Origin: Symsagittifera roscoffensis
Taxonomy: Eukaryota; Xenacoelomorpha; Acoela; Convolutidae
NCBI RefSeq assembly: GCF_963678635.1
Contig: NC_087070.1
Span: forward strand, 35,717,109 to 35,777,108
DNA: 60,000 nucleotides
Direction: 5' to 3'
Part shown: in pieces, positions 51,132-60,000 of the stretch
Position numbering within the stretch: position 1 is the stretch's first letter
How the letters are laid out: the number at the start of each line of letters is the position of its first letter
Notes under the pieces: model-generated
Told to the model about the DNA's origin: nothing
What the model saw: only the letters and a program-made list of their open reading frames with translations
The model's database searches: none
Translations under genes and position numbers: made by a program

Positions 51132-53492
51132 TCACGAAGCTTCCAGTAATGGTTCCACTTCCATCATCACTCGGTGGACTTCATCATTCTCGTCTACTGT
51201 ATTGTAATCTGTAACAGTTGATCCTCTCTGTTTCTGTCTCTCAAAGTCACTGAAGTTCCCGCTCACGTATCCCATGAACTTCTTTCCCAGTATCGATTCC
51301 AACTCATCCTTGGTTCTCTCTGGAACTTCTGAGAACATCTTACATAGCAACTCGTAATATTTCTCGGACATTCTCGTTAGTCTCACACACTTTGGCACTG
51401 AGAAGGCCTGATCCACGATCGTTCTCGTACTCTTTACATCCACAGCTACAAAATGTACCGGGTATCTGCTCTTGCACATTGGAGCCAACGTCGAGCCTAC
51501 CAAATATCGTGCTCCTGATGGTCTACAATAAGTCTCACTGTGTCTGATGTTCATTTCCGCTTCGATCGCTTCCCTCAATTTTCCTATGTGATTCTGCTCG
51601 GTTTGCAGAACTCCTGGGAATACTTCTACACTGATGGCAGTGACCATCTCATGTCTCTGTTGTAGATTCAATAGTGACTCTAAAGAACTAAACATGCTGT
51701 AGAATCCTAGTGCAGTCACTAGATTCACCTCGGTTCTTCCATGACAATCCGCTATCAGTTCCGTTTCCGTTCTTGCTTTCATCACGACATTCCCAAACAA
51801 AACCGTCAATTGCTTGTGTTGTCTCTCTAGGGTCTTCACACAGTCCAGACCTCCACAAACGTGACCCTCCAGTCCACAGACTTCCGCCAGACAGCTACCA
51901 GGTTTAACCCAGTCTTCTGGTCCCCAGCCAGGCAACTCTACTTTATCTTCACCGTTGCTCCTAGAGGCCGTTATCATCACATTATATATGATGTTAAGGT
52001 CACGCAGGTTGCAGTCTGCATTCAGCTCCCTCTGCACGTCTTGTGTCGCCCGTAATATTGAGTCAGCGTTGGGACTAGGACACCATGATGGCCACATCAA
52101 TTCCCACACTGCCATCAAGCTCGTTCTCAGTAATTCATCTGAGAATCCCAACCCAAACTCCTCTCTCTTGTTGTACTTTAGTACGGAAGGTGCAGTCACC
52201 TCTTCTTCCAAGACCAGTCCCAATTTGGTCTGTGGACTATTAGCGCTCTTAATTGTTACAATTCTCGACGTCCAGAATCTTAGTAAAACTGCCTGCTCGT
52301 AATCGAAGAAGCAATCGCGTATGTCTTCACTCAGGAAAGGGTTGTACGCTATCCCTATGATTCCGGATACGTAGCTGTACGACTTCTTCTTGATCGGTCC
52401 ACAGTATTGACTGGATTTCGGCAGTGCCCCCATAGATTCTTTAGTGAGTCTCAGCTCCTTGTTTGAGAATCTCCTGATTTCTTCTATCTTTCTCATGGGC
52501 TCTAACTCCTCGGGTTCTTTCATATTCACCCTCATCGGTTTGCTTTGCTGCATATCCAGCAGTGCTAGCAAGAGTAAGGCTTTCGCTCGCTCATCGCCCT
52601 CCCTCAGCATCTTGACACAAGTGTTCAATGCAGGTACTGAAATCTGCTCCATCATGAATCGAATGAAACAGAGAGCGTCTTTCCGCTTCGCACACGCTAC
52701 TGCTGCTCCCTCTTGGACTATCAGATCCCTCAGGTTCGTCATAAAGAAAACCGTCTCTTCTTTTGACCTCTTCCTTTCTTCTGAATCATATTCTTTGCGA
52801 GTCAGTCCCATCATGCATCAGGCAAACCTCAGTTGTAACTCTGTTCTTACGTAAGGTACTGCCATGAGAGCGTGTATTCTTGGCGCAGTCCTCATCTCTT
52901 CTTCGAAGTACCGTAACATTACAGCTTTCCATGGAAGGCTCACCAACTGCTCCATCGTTTCTGCCTGTATCTCAGACGACGCTAAAGTCCCGTACGCCTT
53001 CTGCTTGAGGGTGGTGCCTTGCAACATTGTCTCCAGATAACCCTCCATGGCACTCTTGTCTTCCAGAGCCATCACATACACTCTAGCCGAGTTTCGGTAC
53101 TCCAACATTTCCATGTATCCACCGGCGGGTTCATCTATCGACACAGCCTCGGATACTGTCAGTCGGTTATATTCCACTGGTACTAGTTGTCCTGCGACAT
53201 TTCCCTTTCCGTGATTCATGGGAGATGGCTTAAAGTCTTTCATTGTGCTCTCTCCACATTGGCTGAGTATTTCCATTTCTAAGGTTGCTCCAGTTAGAGT
53301 GCGGTCACTCTTTTTGGATTTATAACCTGTTGACTTTATTCCCGCCATGAGAATGGGTGGCACCATCGCTATATCAGTCAACATTTTATCTGTGCCAGGC
53401 AATTGATAATCACCTTGTCCCAAATCCATGACCTCTTCGACTCGTTTCCTTTTCGCTGAATTGACAGCTTTCATCGATATCTCCGAATCCAC
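51132..53492 (-). CDS. ORFb, main body (copy D), one in-frame TGA
   Basis: Two stacked ORFs in the same frame, 53,492-52,818 and 52,814-51,132, separated only by TGA at 52,818-52,820 in the place of a Trp in copy E (FAWG). Together about 785 aa. It starts MDSEISMKAVNSAKRKRVEE with a basic patch, and ATG at 53,492 is a good start 11 bp after the preceding frame. Conserved blocks: GTLASSEIQAETMEQLVSLP, KRKDALCFIRFMM, YVSGIIGIAYNPFL, VNLVTALGFYSMFSSLESL, FPGVLQTEQNHIGKLREAIE, DQAFSVPKCVRLTRMSE. No known family recognised. Confidence 0.7.
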
Positions 53493-53503
53493 CTTCGTCT
53501 TTC

Positions 53504-53953
53504 CTACTCTCTCGGCATCACTCTGCTGCCTAACTTCATTTTCATCGCGTTGATCTTATCAATCACCAATTTCGATCGCATCGTTCCTCTCCTGGTTCTT
53601 GACAGATACACCACCTCTCCTTTATCGTCCTTTGGTGTGATCTTGATGGGAGAATTCGCTTCACTTTCATCAGTGGCTGAGTCAATCAACAACTCACTCA
53701 ATATCCCTTCACACTCATCAAGCTTGTCAAGGACTTCCCGCATCAAGGGTCGGTTGAGACCTGTTTTCAGAATGGACTGGGTTCCATAGCTCTGGACCAC
53801 TGTCCAGACTTCTTCCATGAACGCCACTCTGTCCAATCTGCATCCCGTCCTACTTTCATCGTCTCGGTGATGTACTTCCCATTCTTCTTCGGGCAACGTT
53901 CCCAAGAAAAGTACTCTGGCTGAGCCCTCTAATCTTCTTCTAGGCGATTCCAT
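53504..53953 (-). CDS. ORFa C-terminal segment (copy D)
   Basis: 149-aa frame: SARVLFLGTLPEEEWEVHH, WTVVQSYGTQSILKTGLNRP, MREVLDKLDECEG. It matches the last 80 residues of copy E ORFa (DMFLGTLDEKAWRDF...). It begins with ATG (MESPRRRLEG) after the preceding frame stops at 53,970. In copy E the two parts are one frame, so a frame change is more likely than a separate gene. Confidence 0.6.
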   Translation of the reverse strand: MESPRRRLEGSARVLFLGTLPEEEWEVHHRDDESRTGCRLDRVAFMEEVWTVVQSYGTQSILKTGLNRPLMREVLDKLDECEGILSELLIDSATDESEANSPIKITPKDDKGEVVYLSRTRRGTMRSKLVIDKINAMKMKLGSRVMPRE

Positions 53954-53969
53954 GAGGTTTCTTTATTCG

Positions 53970-55439
53970 TTATTTCTTGAATTGCCAGGAGAGCTGCTCT
54001 CCGGCAAATTCCGTTTCATTTCCATAAAGGCTGACGGAGGGTGTCGAAATGCCTTCATCCGCCGGCTCATTCGTCTCCAACGTATCCGCGTTGTTCTCAA
54101 GATCACTGAAGATATTGAAATCCAGGCTGGATACTCCTCCTGTCGATGCCCTGTCGTCTTCCCCACCAGCTTGACTTGCATCTTGTTGCATGGGTTCTTC
54201 GGTTTGACGGCTTCCTCCCTGTCCGTCATCTTCTTCTGACATATCTTTCTTTGAGCTCGAGAGTCCTTGTTTATCATTGTCGGTTCCTTCCGGAAACTTC
54301 GGTATGATCAATGTACCGGCCGATCTATCTTCCTCTTCTCCATGGACCACTTTGATTTCCTCGCAGCCGAAGGGTGCTAGGAAGGTTCTCGTTCGCAGCG
54401 TTCCTACTACCGTCAACTCCGGTTTCACACTAGTCAGGATCAAGGAGGCCTCAGGCAGTTCGGTCCTACCTCTCATCTTCATAGGCGCTAAGCCTAATCC
54501 CGCCCATTCCTCATCAAATCTTCTAGGCTTGGGAGTCGCGGCGTTGCTTTTTCGCCTTCTCGTCGCTTGATCCGTATAGGCAAATCGTGTGTACTGTAAC
54601 ACAGCGGCATTTCTTCCCAGAAAGTAAGTATCCATCGTTGCTACGAAATTCCTTATTCTCCTTTCCTTGGTTTCGAATGCTCTCAACCTAGGAGTTTGTA
54701 CCACGGAGACTGCTCCGAGCAACATCCTTCTTATCAGAAGGAATTCAGGGATTGCCTCCGGCAGCTTCTCGTAATCACCCCAGTCTTTCGTCTCTTCTCT
54801 CACTTTATGATATGCTGCAGTGAGACGAGGCACTCTGGTTATCTCACCATTCGTTTTATCATAGGGTCTCAGATTCCAAAGCTTCGGAAACACTTCGATG
54901 TGTCCTCTTTCTACTTCTCCCATGCGATTACGGAAGTGATCGTCAAAATTGATGACTGTCATCTCTGGCTCTGATATTTTCGCAAATAACAGATCTTCAC
55001 TCATGAGCTCCCGCAATGTGTGCTGCTCACACCAGTTCAGTGCACTACCGTCCACTGCTGATATGAGGTTCAGGTGCAGCACAGACCTCCTATACGCCTC
55101 CACCTTAACGTCAGGGAACGCAAACGTCACTGCTGGTCCATAGATCACTGTCACAAACTCCGTGACTCCTCTGATCAGTGCTAAGGGATCGGTTCTCATA
55201 GCCAAGCTCAGATCGGTTAACAGGGGCATGCCTCCAACATGTCGTCTAACATCTTCTTCTCTTTCGATAGTCTCATCTTCTCCCGTTCCAAAGCGATTTT
55301 GTTGTAAGAGATATTGGATAAGAGTGTGTCTCAGGTCTCTTATCTTATTCCACGACTCCGTGGATTTCTTCATATCTAAATTCCTCACTCTCTCTCTCTC
55401 ATCTGCTCTGGACAACGTGTCAATTTCATTAGTCCTCCC
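53970..55439 (-). CDS. ORFa C-terminal half (copy D)
   Basis: The open frame extends to 55,667, but only the part below about 55,440 matches copy E. It includes IRDLRHTLIQYLLQQNRFG, GGMPLLTDLSLAMRTDPLA, IYGPAVTFAFPDVKVEAYR and DGSALNWCEQHTLREL, and ends with a Glu/Asp-rich tail (SEEDDGQGGS). It has about 100 basic/aromatic residues (AYTDQATRRRKSNAATPKPR) absent or different in E. A frameshift joins it to the upstream ORF at the repeat-like AGAGAGAGAG run near 55,390-55,405. Function unknown. Confidence 0.65.
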   Translation of the reverse strand, partial: GRTNEIDTLSRADERERVRNLDMKKSTESWNKIRDLRHTLIQYLLQQNRFGTGEDETIEREEDVRRHVGGMPLLTDLSLAMRTDPLALIRGVTEFVTVIYGPAVTFAFPDVKVEAYRRSVLHLNLISAVDGSALNWCEQHTLRELMSEDLLFAKISEPEMTVINFDDHFRNRMGEVERGHIEVFPKLWNLRPYDKTNGEITRVPRLTAAYHKVREETKDWGDYEKLPEAIPEFLLIRRMLLGAVSVVQTPRLRAFETKERRIRNFVATMDTYFLGRNAAVLQYTRFAYTDQATRRRKSNAATPKPRRFDEEWAGLGLAPMKMRGRTELPEASLILTSVKPELTVVGTLRTRTFLAPFGCEEIKVVHGEEEDRSAGTLIIPKFPEGTDNDKQGLSSSKKDMSEEDDGQGGSRQTEEPMQQDASQAGGEDDRASTGGVSSLDFNIFSDLENNADTLETNEPADEGISTPSVSLYGNETEFAGEQLSWQFKK

Positions 55440-57793
55440 AAGTTTCCGTGGGTAATCGCAATCAGTGTTAGAAGTCCATCTAACCGCAGGTTCTGGATTC
55501 CTTCGGTGAGCAGCATCGCCGGTCCTTTCACGAAATTCTCTGCTCCAAACGTCACGAACAAGGCTATTAGTTCCACTATTGACACTTCCACTACTGCTTG
55601 GAGGAATTCTTTTATCAAGTAATGAGAGACTTTCGGGTAGACCTTTGCCAAGAAGGACGCGGTCCATCCTGCTCCCAACCCTTCCAGCATGCTTTCTGTC
55701 CGTTCAAAGCCTTCCTGTCTCTTCACTTCCTGGGTCCAGAAGGTTTCCAGGGTAATCTGACAGATTCTGTTTACAAATTCAGCGGTCTTTTCTCCGGCAT
55801 TTTCCGCCAGGTTCACCTCCCTTAACAAGTAGGCATGGATCTTCGTGATCATCACAGGGCCTTGCTCAAAAGCATCTGCACCCAATGCCGCTACTCGAGG
55901 ATTTAGGTGTAGCCACTGGTTGGCTTCCGGCTTGCTTCTCAAAACCATCGCCTCCAAATGAGCTCTAGTCTCTAGTGAATTTTTCCTTCTCGTGTTTTCA
56001 CCTGTCACTTCCATTGCTCGGAACCATAAGTCGTTGGACATCGCTACGATCACTCGATGGTCGTCGTCTATTCCCGGCTTAAGCTTGAGTTGTCGACTGA
56101 AATTGGACAGTTTCAACCCCAGCACCTCGTCCAACACTAACATGTGCAGCGCATGGTCCTTGAAACCTCTCATCGCGTTCGAGATAACTGACCACACTGC
56201 AGGTAGTTCAGCCCTGAGTGGCCTCAGGTTCTCCATCTCTATCATGCGATTTGGGGCTGATATGATAACATCATATTTTCTTTCCGAAAGCAAGGTCACA
56301 ATTGCATACACGAATTTCAGTCCATCCGGGAGATGTGCATATCCCGGAGACAACGCGAATACTACTCTCGGTGTCACTTTGGTGAACGACCCCTCCTTCG
56401 TCGCATGCACCACTTCACCCATCGACTCAAGGATAACTTTTATCGCTGGCCACACAGCATTCTCTGCCGTTGTAGGATCTCTGAGTCTGCTCAGAAAACC
56501 TCTACTGTGTAGATGGTCATTGATGCCAGCAAACACGATCGTAATTGGGTTCATGTCCGTCTGCCTTTGTACCCCTATAGCCAGAGATACCGATTGTAGT
56601 AGGTCCAGATCGACTGCTGCCAACATAATAACGTCTGGCCAAAACAGAGACTTGGAGGTATACGCGAACTCTGAATTCGCTACTATCATGATCTTGGCCT
56701 TCCTCATTTCTGCTTTGTCATAGGCGGCATAGATGGTCTCATCCTTCTTTATCGCTTTCAATCCGCCGTATCTTTGGACATCACCATCTTGATTCACTAG
56801 TTTCGGGTATATTCTTTCCTTCACATGACCAGGGGGTGTCGTCAGCTGCCTGAACATCTTCACGTGTTGTCCAATCGGCGCTCTCGTCGTCAGAAATCTT
56901 CCTAGTCTCTCTTCCCGATTCCCCTCATCATGATTCAATCTCACATCTTGCAATGGTCTCGCATTCACTGGTCCCATTGTGTTGTTAGAGGGCAGTCCCT
57001 CTAGGTCAGCAAATCTCAAGGCCGTCGTGGAGCTGAAATTTATGCTAGCGGCTATCAACCAGTCTACGCCGGTTATCGAGTACAGTCTGCTGACGGATAG
57101 CGTCGCTCCATTCAGCATCCTCCTTGCCTCTTCGATGAAGCTTACCCTCTGGAGATCCAGCTTCATTAGTTCATCTTTGTATACATGCCAGGGAGATGGT
57201 ACGTGTCTTGACCACATCAACGAGCCTCTGCCCGGGCGTCGCTCCTCTCGACTGGTACTTGTCGTCTCCAATCTCGTGTCCGATCTAGACGTGCGGGCTG
57301 TCTCTTCGATTGGGTTGACAGGTCCTATTCTTCTCCTAGGATGGATGAACCTCCTCATCGGCGCTTCTCCCAATCGATCCTGTACGTCTGTCCTTTGACC
57401 TGGTTCGCTGGAGCTCTGTTGTCTGTAGTTCGTGACGGCCGGGACCGTCCCCAAGCGTGTTTCCAGGCTAGGAGGCACAAAGGTGGTAATCACCGCGTCA
57501 TTCGCTGTTCCTTCTTCCTTCAGCACTCCTGTGTCAAAGAGTTCCGCCTCTAGTTCATCCAACCGCTCTTGGAAGACTCGATTCAACCAAGCCTGTCCTT
57601 CGATACTATCGAAGTGATTGCCGTCCGTGGTCAGTCTGGCCTGATCCATAGCTCTCAACTCATGTTCGATGTCCATGAGGATCATTCTTCTGGCATTCCG
57701 ACTTGCGAGATTCCTCAAGATGTTATTCCACCTGACGACTCCTTCGTTGTGCCTTCTTCCTGCTGCTGTCAAGCTCCTCGTATTCATTGGCAC
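55385..57793 (-). CDS. ORFa main body: end of SGNH domain and second GxND domain (copy D)
   Basis: 802-aa uninterrupted frame, the longest non-repeat ORF here. Residues 1-90 complete the SGNH domain: Asp57 and His60 in TTDGNHFDSIEGQAWLNRV, the catalytic pair. Residues 90-230 are a Ser/Thr/Arg-rich linker. Residues about 365-620 form the second conserved domain (IMIVANSEFAYTSKSLFWP at 368-386, IVFAGINDHLHSRGFL at 419-434, VVFALSPGYAHLPDGLKF, HMLVLDEVLGLKLSNFSRQL). Then come helices such as SHYLIKEFLQAVVEVSIVEL. The upstream parts of the SGNH domain lie in another frame (57,830-58,135). Presumed element protein; activity unknown. Confidence 0.75.
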   Translation of the reverse strand: MPMNTRSLTAAGRRHNEGVVRWNNILRNLASRNARRMILMDIEHELRAMDQARLTTDGNHFDSIEGQAWLNRVFQERLDELEAELFDTGVLKEEGTANDAVITTFVPPSLETRLGTVPAVTNYRQQSSSEPGQRTDVQDRLGEAPMRRFIHPRRRIGPVNPIEETARTSRSDTRLETTSTSREERRPGRGSLMWSRHVPSPWHVYKDELMKLDLQRVSFIEEARRMLNGATLSVSRLYSITGVDWLIAASINFSSTTALRFADLEGLPSNNTMGPVNARPLQDVRLNHDEGNREERLGRFLTTRAPIGQHVKMFRQLTTPPGHVKERIYPKLVNQDGDVQRYGGLKAIKKDETIYAAYDKAEMRKAKIMIVANSEFAYTSKSLFWPDVIMLAAVDLDLLQSVSLAIGVQRQTDMNPITIVFAGINDHLHSRGFLSRLRDPTTAENAVWPAIKVILESMGEVVHATKEGSFTKVTPRVVFALSPGYAHLPDGLKFVYAIVTLLSERKYDVIISAPNRMIEMENLRPLRAELPAVWSVISNAMRGFKDHALHMLVLDEVLGLKLSNFSRQLKLKPGIDDDHRVIVAMSNDLWFRAMEVTGENTRRKNSLETRAHLEAMVLRSKPEANQWLHLNPRVAALGADAFEQGPVMITKIHAYLLREVNLAENAGEKTAEFVNRICQITLETFWTQEVKRQEGFERTESMLEGLGAGWTASFLAKVYPKVSHYLIKEFLQAVVEVSIVELIALFVTFGAENFVKGPAMLLTEGIQNLRLDGLLTLIAITHGNLGGLMKLTRCPEQMRERE

Positions 57794-57829
57794 AGTGCAA
57801 ACGGTCAGTACCGCGCAATTGAATTTCTG

Positions 57830-58135
57830 TCAGAGGGTACTAAACAAACACACCATCATTGATTCCCATAGTCCTTCCTGCTCATCGGAACCTCTGGAGA
57901 TGTCATTCGTTCCAACCAGGATCATCACATTGGGGATCCTCCCTGGATTCATCAGTTCCACCATTCGATATAACTGGGCTTTCGTCGCGCCTCCGAAGGC
58001 CATCACCGTGGTGACCCACGAGGTCCTCAAATTCGATAGTACTCTGACCAAGCTGTCTCCCAGTATCAGATGTGATGACCCAGTGGCGGTTGTTGCAGGT
58101 TTACTGCCGGGTTCCAAGTCGCTCGATTGAAGCAA
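57830..58135 (-). pseudogene. ORFa SGNH hydrolase blocks I-III (copy D)
   Basis: HLILGDSLVRVL holds the GDS nucleophile block (Ser codon 58,054-58,052). VTTVMAFGGATKAQL carries the block II Gly, and VMILVGTNDISRG block III (Asn codon 57,907-57,905). The Asp-His block follows in the next frame at residues 57-60 of 55,385-57,793. All four SGNH blocks are therefore present in order but split by a frame change near 57,800-57,830. Family members are esterases, lipases or acetyl-hydrolases; CR1/L2 LINE ORF1 proteins also carry one. Confidence 0.85.
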
Positions 58136-58970
58136 GCTCTCGGATCTGTCTCCGGAACTCCCGTAAAATTATATCTCAATTGATTGTTCTTTTGTACGTC
58201 TATTACACGAGACACTTTCTTCGCTGGCATCTTCTGTATTCTTCTCTCTGGGGCCTTCGAGATCCCCATGAGTGGCGTCACGTCACTTATCCCCTGTCTG
58301 ATCACGGTCTGGGAGAGTCGTACTCTGCCCGTGTCGTCGATCGTTCCATAGGGTGCAGTCACCCCGGAACCTGGCGCATTCTTGTTGGCGACCAGTCGTC
58401 CAGCTGTCTCTATCAGCTTCCTCACCGTTTGTTCCACGACGGGGTCACCCAAGGTGTCACTAGGGTCCGGGATTGTCACTCGATCTGTCGCTGTCGGGAG
58501 TCGTGTCTCCGTTGTCTGACTCATTTCTCGAGGCGTCAAGAGCTCCATCGGGGACTGCCCACGAGGAATACTCCTTGCAGGTATCACTTTCTCCACGGCC
58601 GTTGTCAACGCCATCTGTTCCGATCGCTCTTTGTAGTCCTGCCTCAAGCGCTCAATTTCTTGACCCTGCTTTTTGTTGCAGTCTTCGAACAATCTTTTGA
58701 GAGAGCCCCGTTTCTCCACCTCATCACTCTCATGTTCGGGCGGTCTAGTACTACCCTCTCTCCATATGCTGCCATCAACAGGACTTCCGTGGGGCGGTCC
58801 CCACGGTTGTCATGCCCCAAGATGTTGATCAGGGCGGTCAGCAACATGACTACCTCTGGGTCCTCCAGAGCGAAATCTCGATCCATTAGCCGACGATAGA
58901 TCGCATCTATCATCGGTCCTACATATGCCTCTGCCAGGTCCATCAATTCATCCAAGTTGAAATTATCCAT
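58066..58970 (-). pseudogene. ORFa N-terminal region (copy D)
   Basis: ATG at 58,970 (MDNFNLDELMDLAEAYVGP); the frame then changes near 58,745 into the piece 58,719-58,066 (EKRGSLKRLFEDCNKKQGQE, a short coiled coil, then a Thr/Pro-rich linker). A second change near 58,070-58,130 leads into the SGNH blocks. IYRRLMDRDF and PTEVLLMAAY match the copy E start. I chose 58,970 because the in-frame codon further upstream at 59,009 is TTG. Confidence 0.65.
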
Positions 58971-59369
58971 TCTGTTATCCAAGTTCGATTCGATTTGATT
59001 TGATTTCAAAGTTTTGACTCAAGTGAGCAATTAAAAGATCAATCAGGATCTAGAAAAGAAGTCACAAATATCACACTTGTCAGTTTCACTTTAACATATA
59101 TCGTTAAAATTTACTTAAAAACAGTTCAGATTAAAAGATATTTATCCTAAAATTTATTAAAATCAATCGGTCTCTAAAATTTTGGAATTTGACCAAAGAT
59201 TGGACAGTCCAAACTTTGGATCTATTCCTAAGATCGTCATTCAGTTGTTCATGGTCACTAACCCCTTCTTACCCACGATCTTAATAACCTAACACATAAC
59301 ATAACATAACACACATATCACACATTACATACAACTTAGTCTTTAGCCTAACACACTCTCGCACGTCAC
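58971..59369. other. Intergenic stretch between macrodomain and ORFa (copy D)
   Basis: AT-rich, no gene. It contains an ACATAAC-rich stretch at about 59,290-59,320 but no 20-bp repeat like that of copy E. Confidence 0.6.
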
Positions 59370-59970
59370 TCAGCCTATACTTAAGTAATATTTACTTGTA
59401 ATATGTAAATTTACTTGTATATTAGTATCAGAGAATATCACGTGTAAAAGCGCGTACAATTCCCGAGGATGCAGTCGTCCTCTGTTTTGATCGTACACTG
59501 GAAGCGAGAGCTCCTTCACGTCCATTTCCACGAGGAAGTCCCTCAGCCTCGTCAAGGACAAGACTAGGTTCTCTGGGTCCACGTGCTGCTTCTCCGTCGC
59601 CCTCGTTACCAAGAAGCATAAGTATTTTCCCGGTATCTGTGACGCCGCCGGAGGTAAGGCCGCTACGCCCCCTATCCCTGGTCTTTGCTTCCAAAGGAAT
59701 TCCACGTTTTTGTATTCTCTCTTAAAATCTGCCGCTAACGCTATCCTAAAACTCATGTCTGCCGTGATTGCTATCGCACATGTTCTATTTGTGAGTATGC
59801 AATCACTGTGTGTTAGTATTATGTTACTTGAAAATTCATTTGGTAAGTTAAAATATGACTCAACTACCCTCCCTATTTCAGGTTTCTTAGGTTCTTCGCC
59901 TGTTTCTGCTTCTAAGTCTCCTGTTTCTCTTGCTACTTTTAATTTTTTTATTATCAAGTTTTCAGTGTGA
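59370..59970 (-). CDS. Macrodomain-like end of pol (copy D), 5' end outside window
   Basis: Diverged match to 38,217-38,846 over the whole length, about half identical by eye: IILTHSDCILTNRTCAIAIT, MSFRIALAADFKREYKNVE, GKYLCFLVTRATEKQHVDPE, VLSLTRLRDFLVE, KELSLPVYDQNRGRL, ELYALLHVIFSDTNIQVNLH. The AxAxxFKxxY helix is closer to the macrodomain consensus (GxAxxFKxxF) than in the + strand copy. The frame is uninterrupted here. Upstream (toward 60,000) it meets a C-run (G-run in coding sense), so integrase lies outside the window. Confidence 0.62.
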
Positions 59971-59980
59971 ATAAGTCCTA

Positions 59981-60000
59981 CCCCCCCCCCCCCCCCCCCC
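59981..60000. repeat. Poly-C (poly-G in coding sense) run at window edge
   Basis: At least 20 C to the end of the window. The matching place in the + strand copies (GAGTGGGGGTAGGACTTA, about 29,973 and 38,250) has only five G. Either a real homopolymer expansion or a base-calling/assembly limit. Confidence 0.95.

Overview
The window looks like repeat-dense nuclear DNA of an animal. I recognise no host gene, tRNA or rRNA in it. Almost everything belongs to retroelements: a giant Ty3/gypsy-like LTR element family seen in several decayed copies, and one Penelope-like element (PLE). The PLE has a GIY-YIG endonuclease and a PHD-type finger inside its reverse transcriptase, a flavour I associate with cnidarians. 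That taxonomic guess is weak.

Layout. 1-4,960 (-): copy A, an older gag-pro-RT copy of the family, cut by the window edge and carrying a small fold-back insertion. 4,961-7,581: its non-coding 5' leader, then a primer-binding-site-like stretch and LTR (7,549 to about 7,940, minus sense). About 7,950-9,904 (+): a broken PLE. 9,975-10,303 (+): the last coding piece of another family member, followed by an LTR (10,304-10,857). 10,858-19,060 (+): a long leader with 69-bp repeats and three arrays of a 15-bp minisatellite, duplicated together with the first codons of gag. 19,057-38,846 (+): three head-to-tail, nearly identical blocks of gag-protease-RT-RNase H-integrase. The first ends in protease, the second ends inside the domain after integrase, and the third runs through. 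38,847-48,603 (+): a downstream module, E (ORFa, ORFb, ORFc), then an LTR start. 48,604-60,000 (-): a homologous but diverged copy, D, of the same module in opposite orientation. It consists of LTR, ORFc, ORFb and ORFa, preceded by the same domain that ends pol.

Main observation. In this family pol does not stop after the integrase GPY/F module. The frame runs through an acidic linker into what looks like a macrodomain (ADP-ribose-binding fold, OARD1/TARG1-like pattern). Then comes a second gene block of about 9-10 kb before the 3' LTR. ORFa has a coiled coil, an SGNH/GDSL hydrolase (GDS, GxND and DxxH blocks) and a second region with a GxND motif. ORFb is a large unrecognised protein. ORFc is small. 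Two independently decayed copies, one on each strand, keep this order, so the module appears to be part of the element. Without the tandem duplications the element would be about 20-22 kb. That is very large for Ty3/gypsy and recalls, by analogy only, the cargo-bearing 'Terminon' PLEs of rotifers and the esterase ORF1 of CR1/L2 LINEs.

All copies carry stops, frameshifts or deletions. The second and third pol blocks share the same inactivating lesions, so the tandem array probably arose by DNA-level duplication or template switching after pol had died. Several start codons and exact ends are therefore uncertain, and most coding features are entered as pseudogenes.
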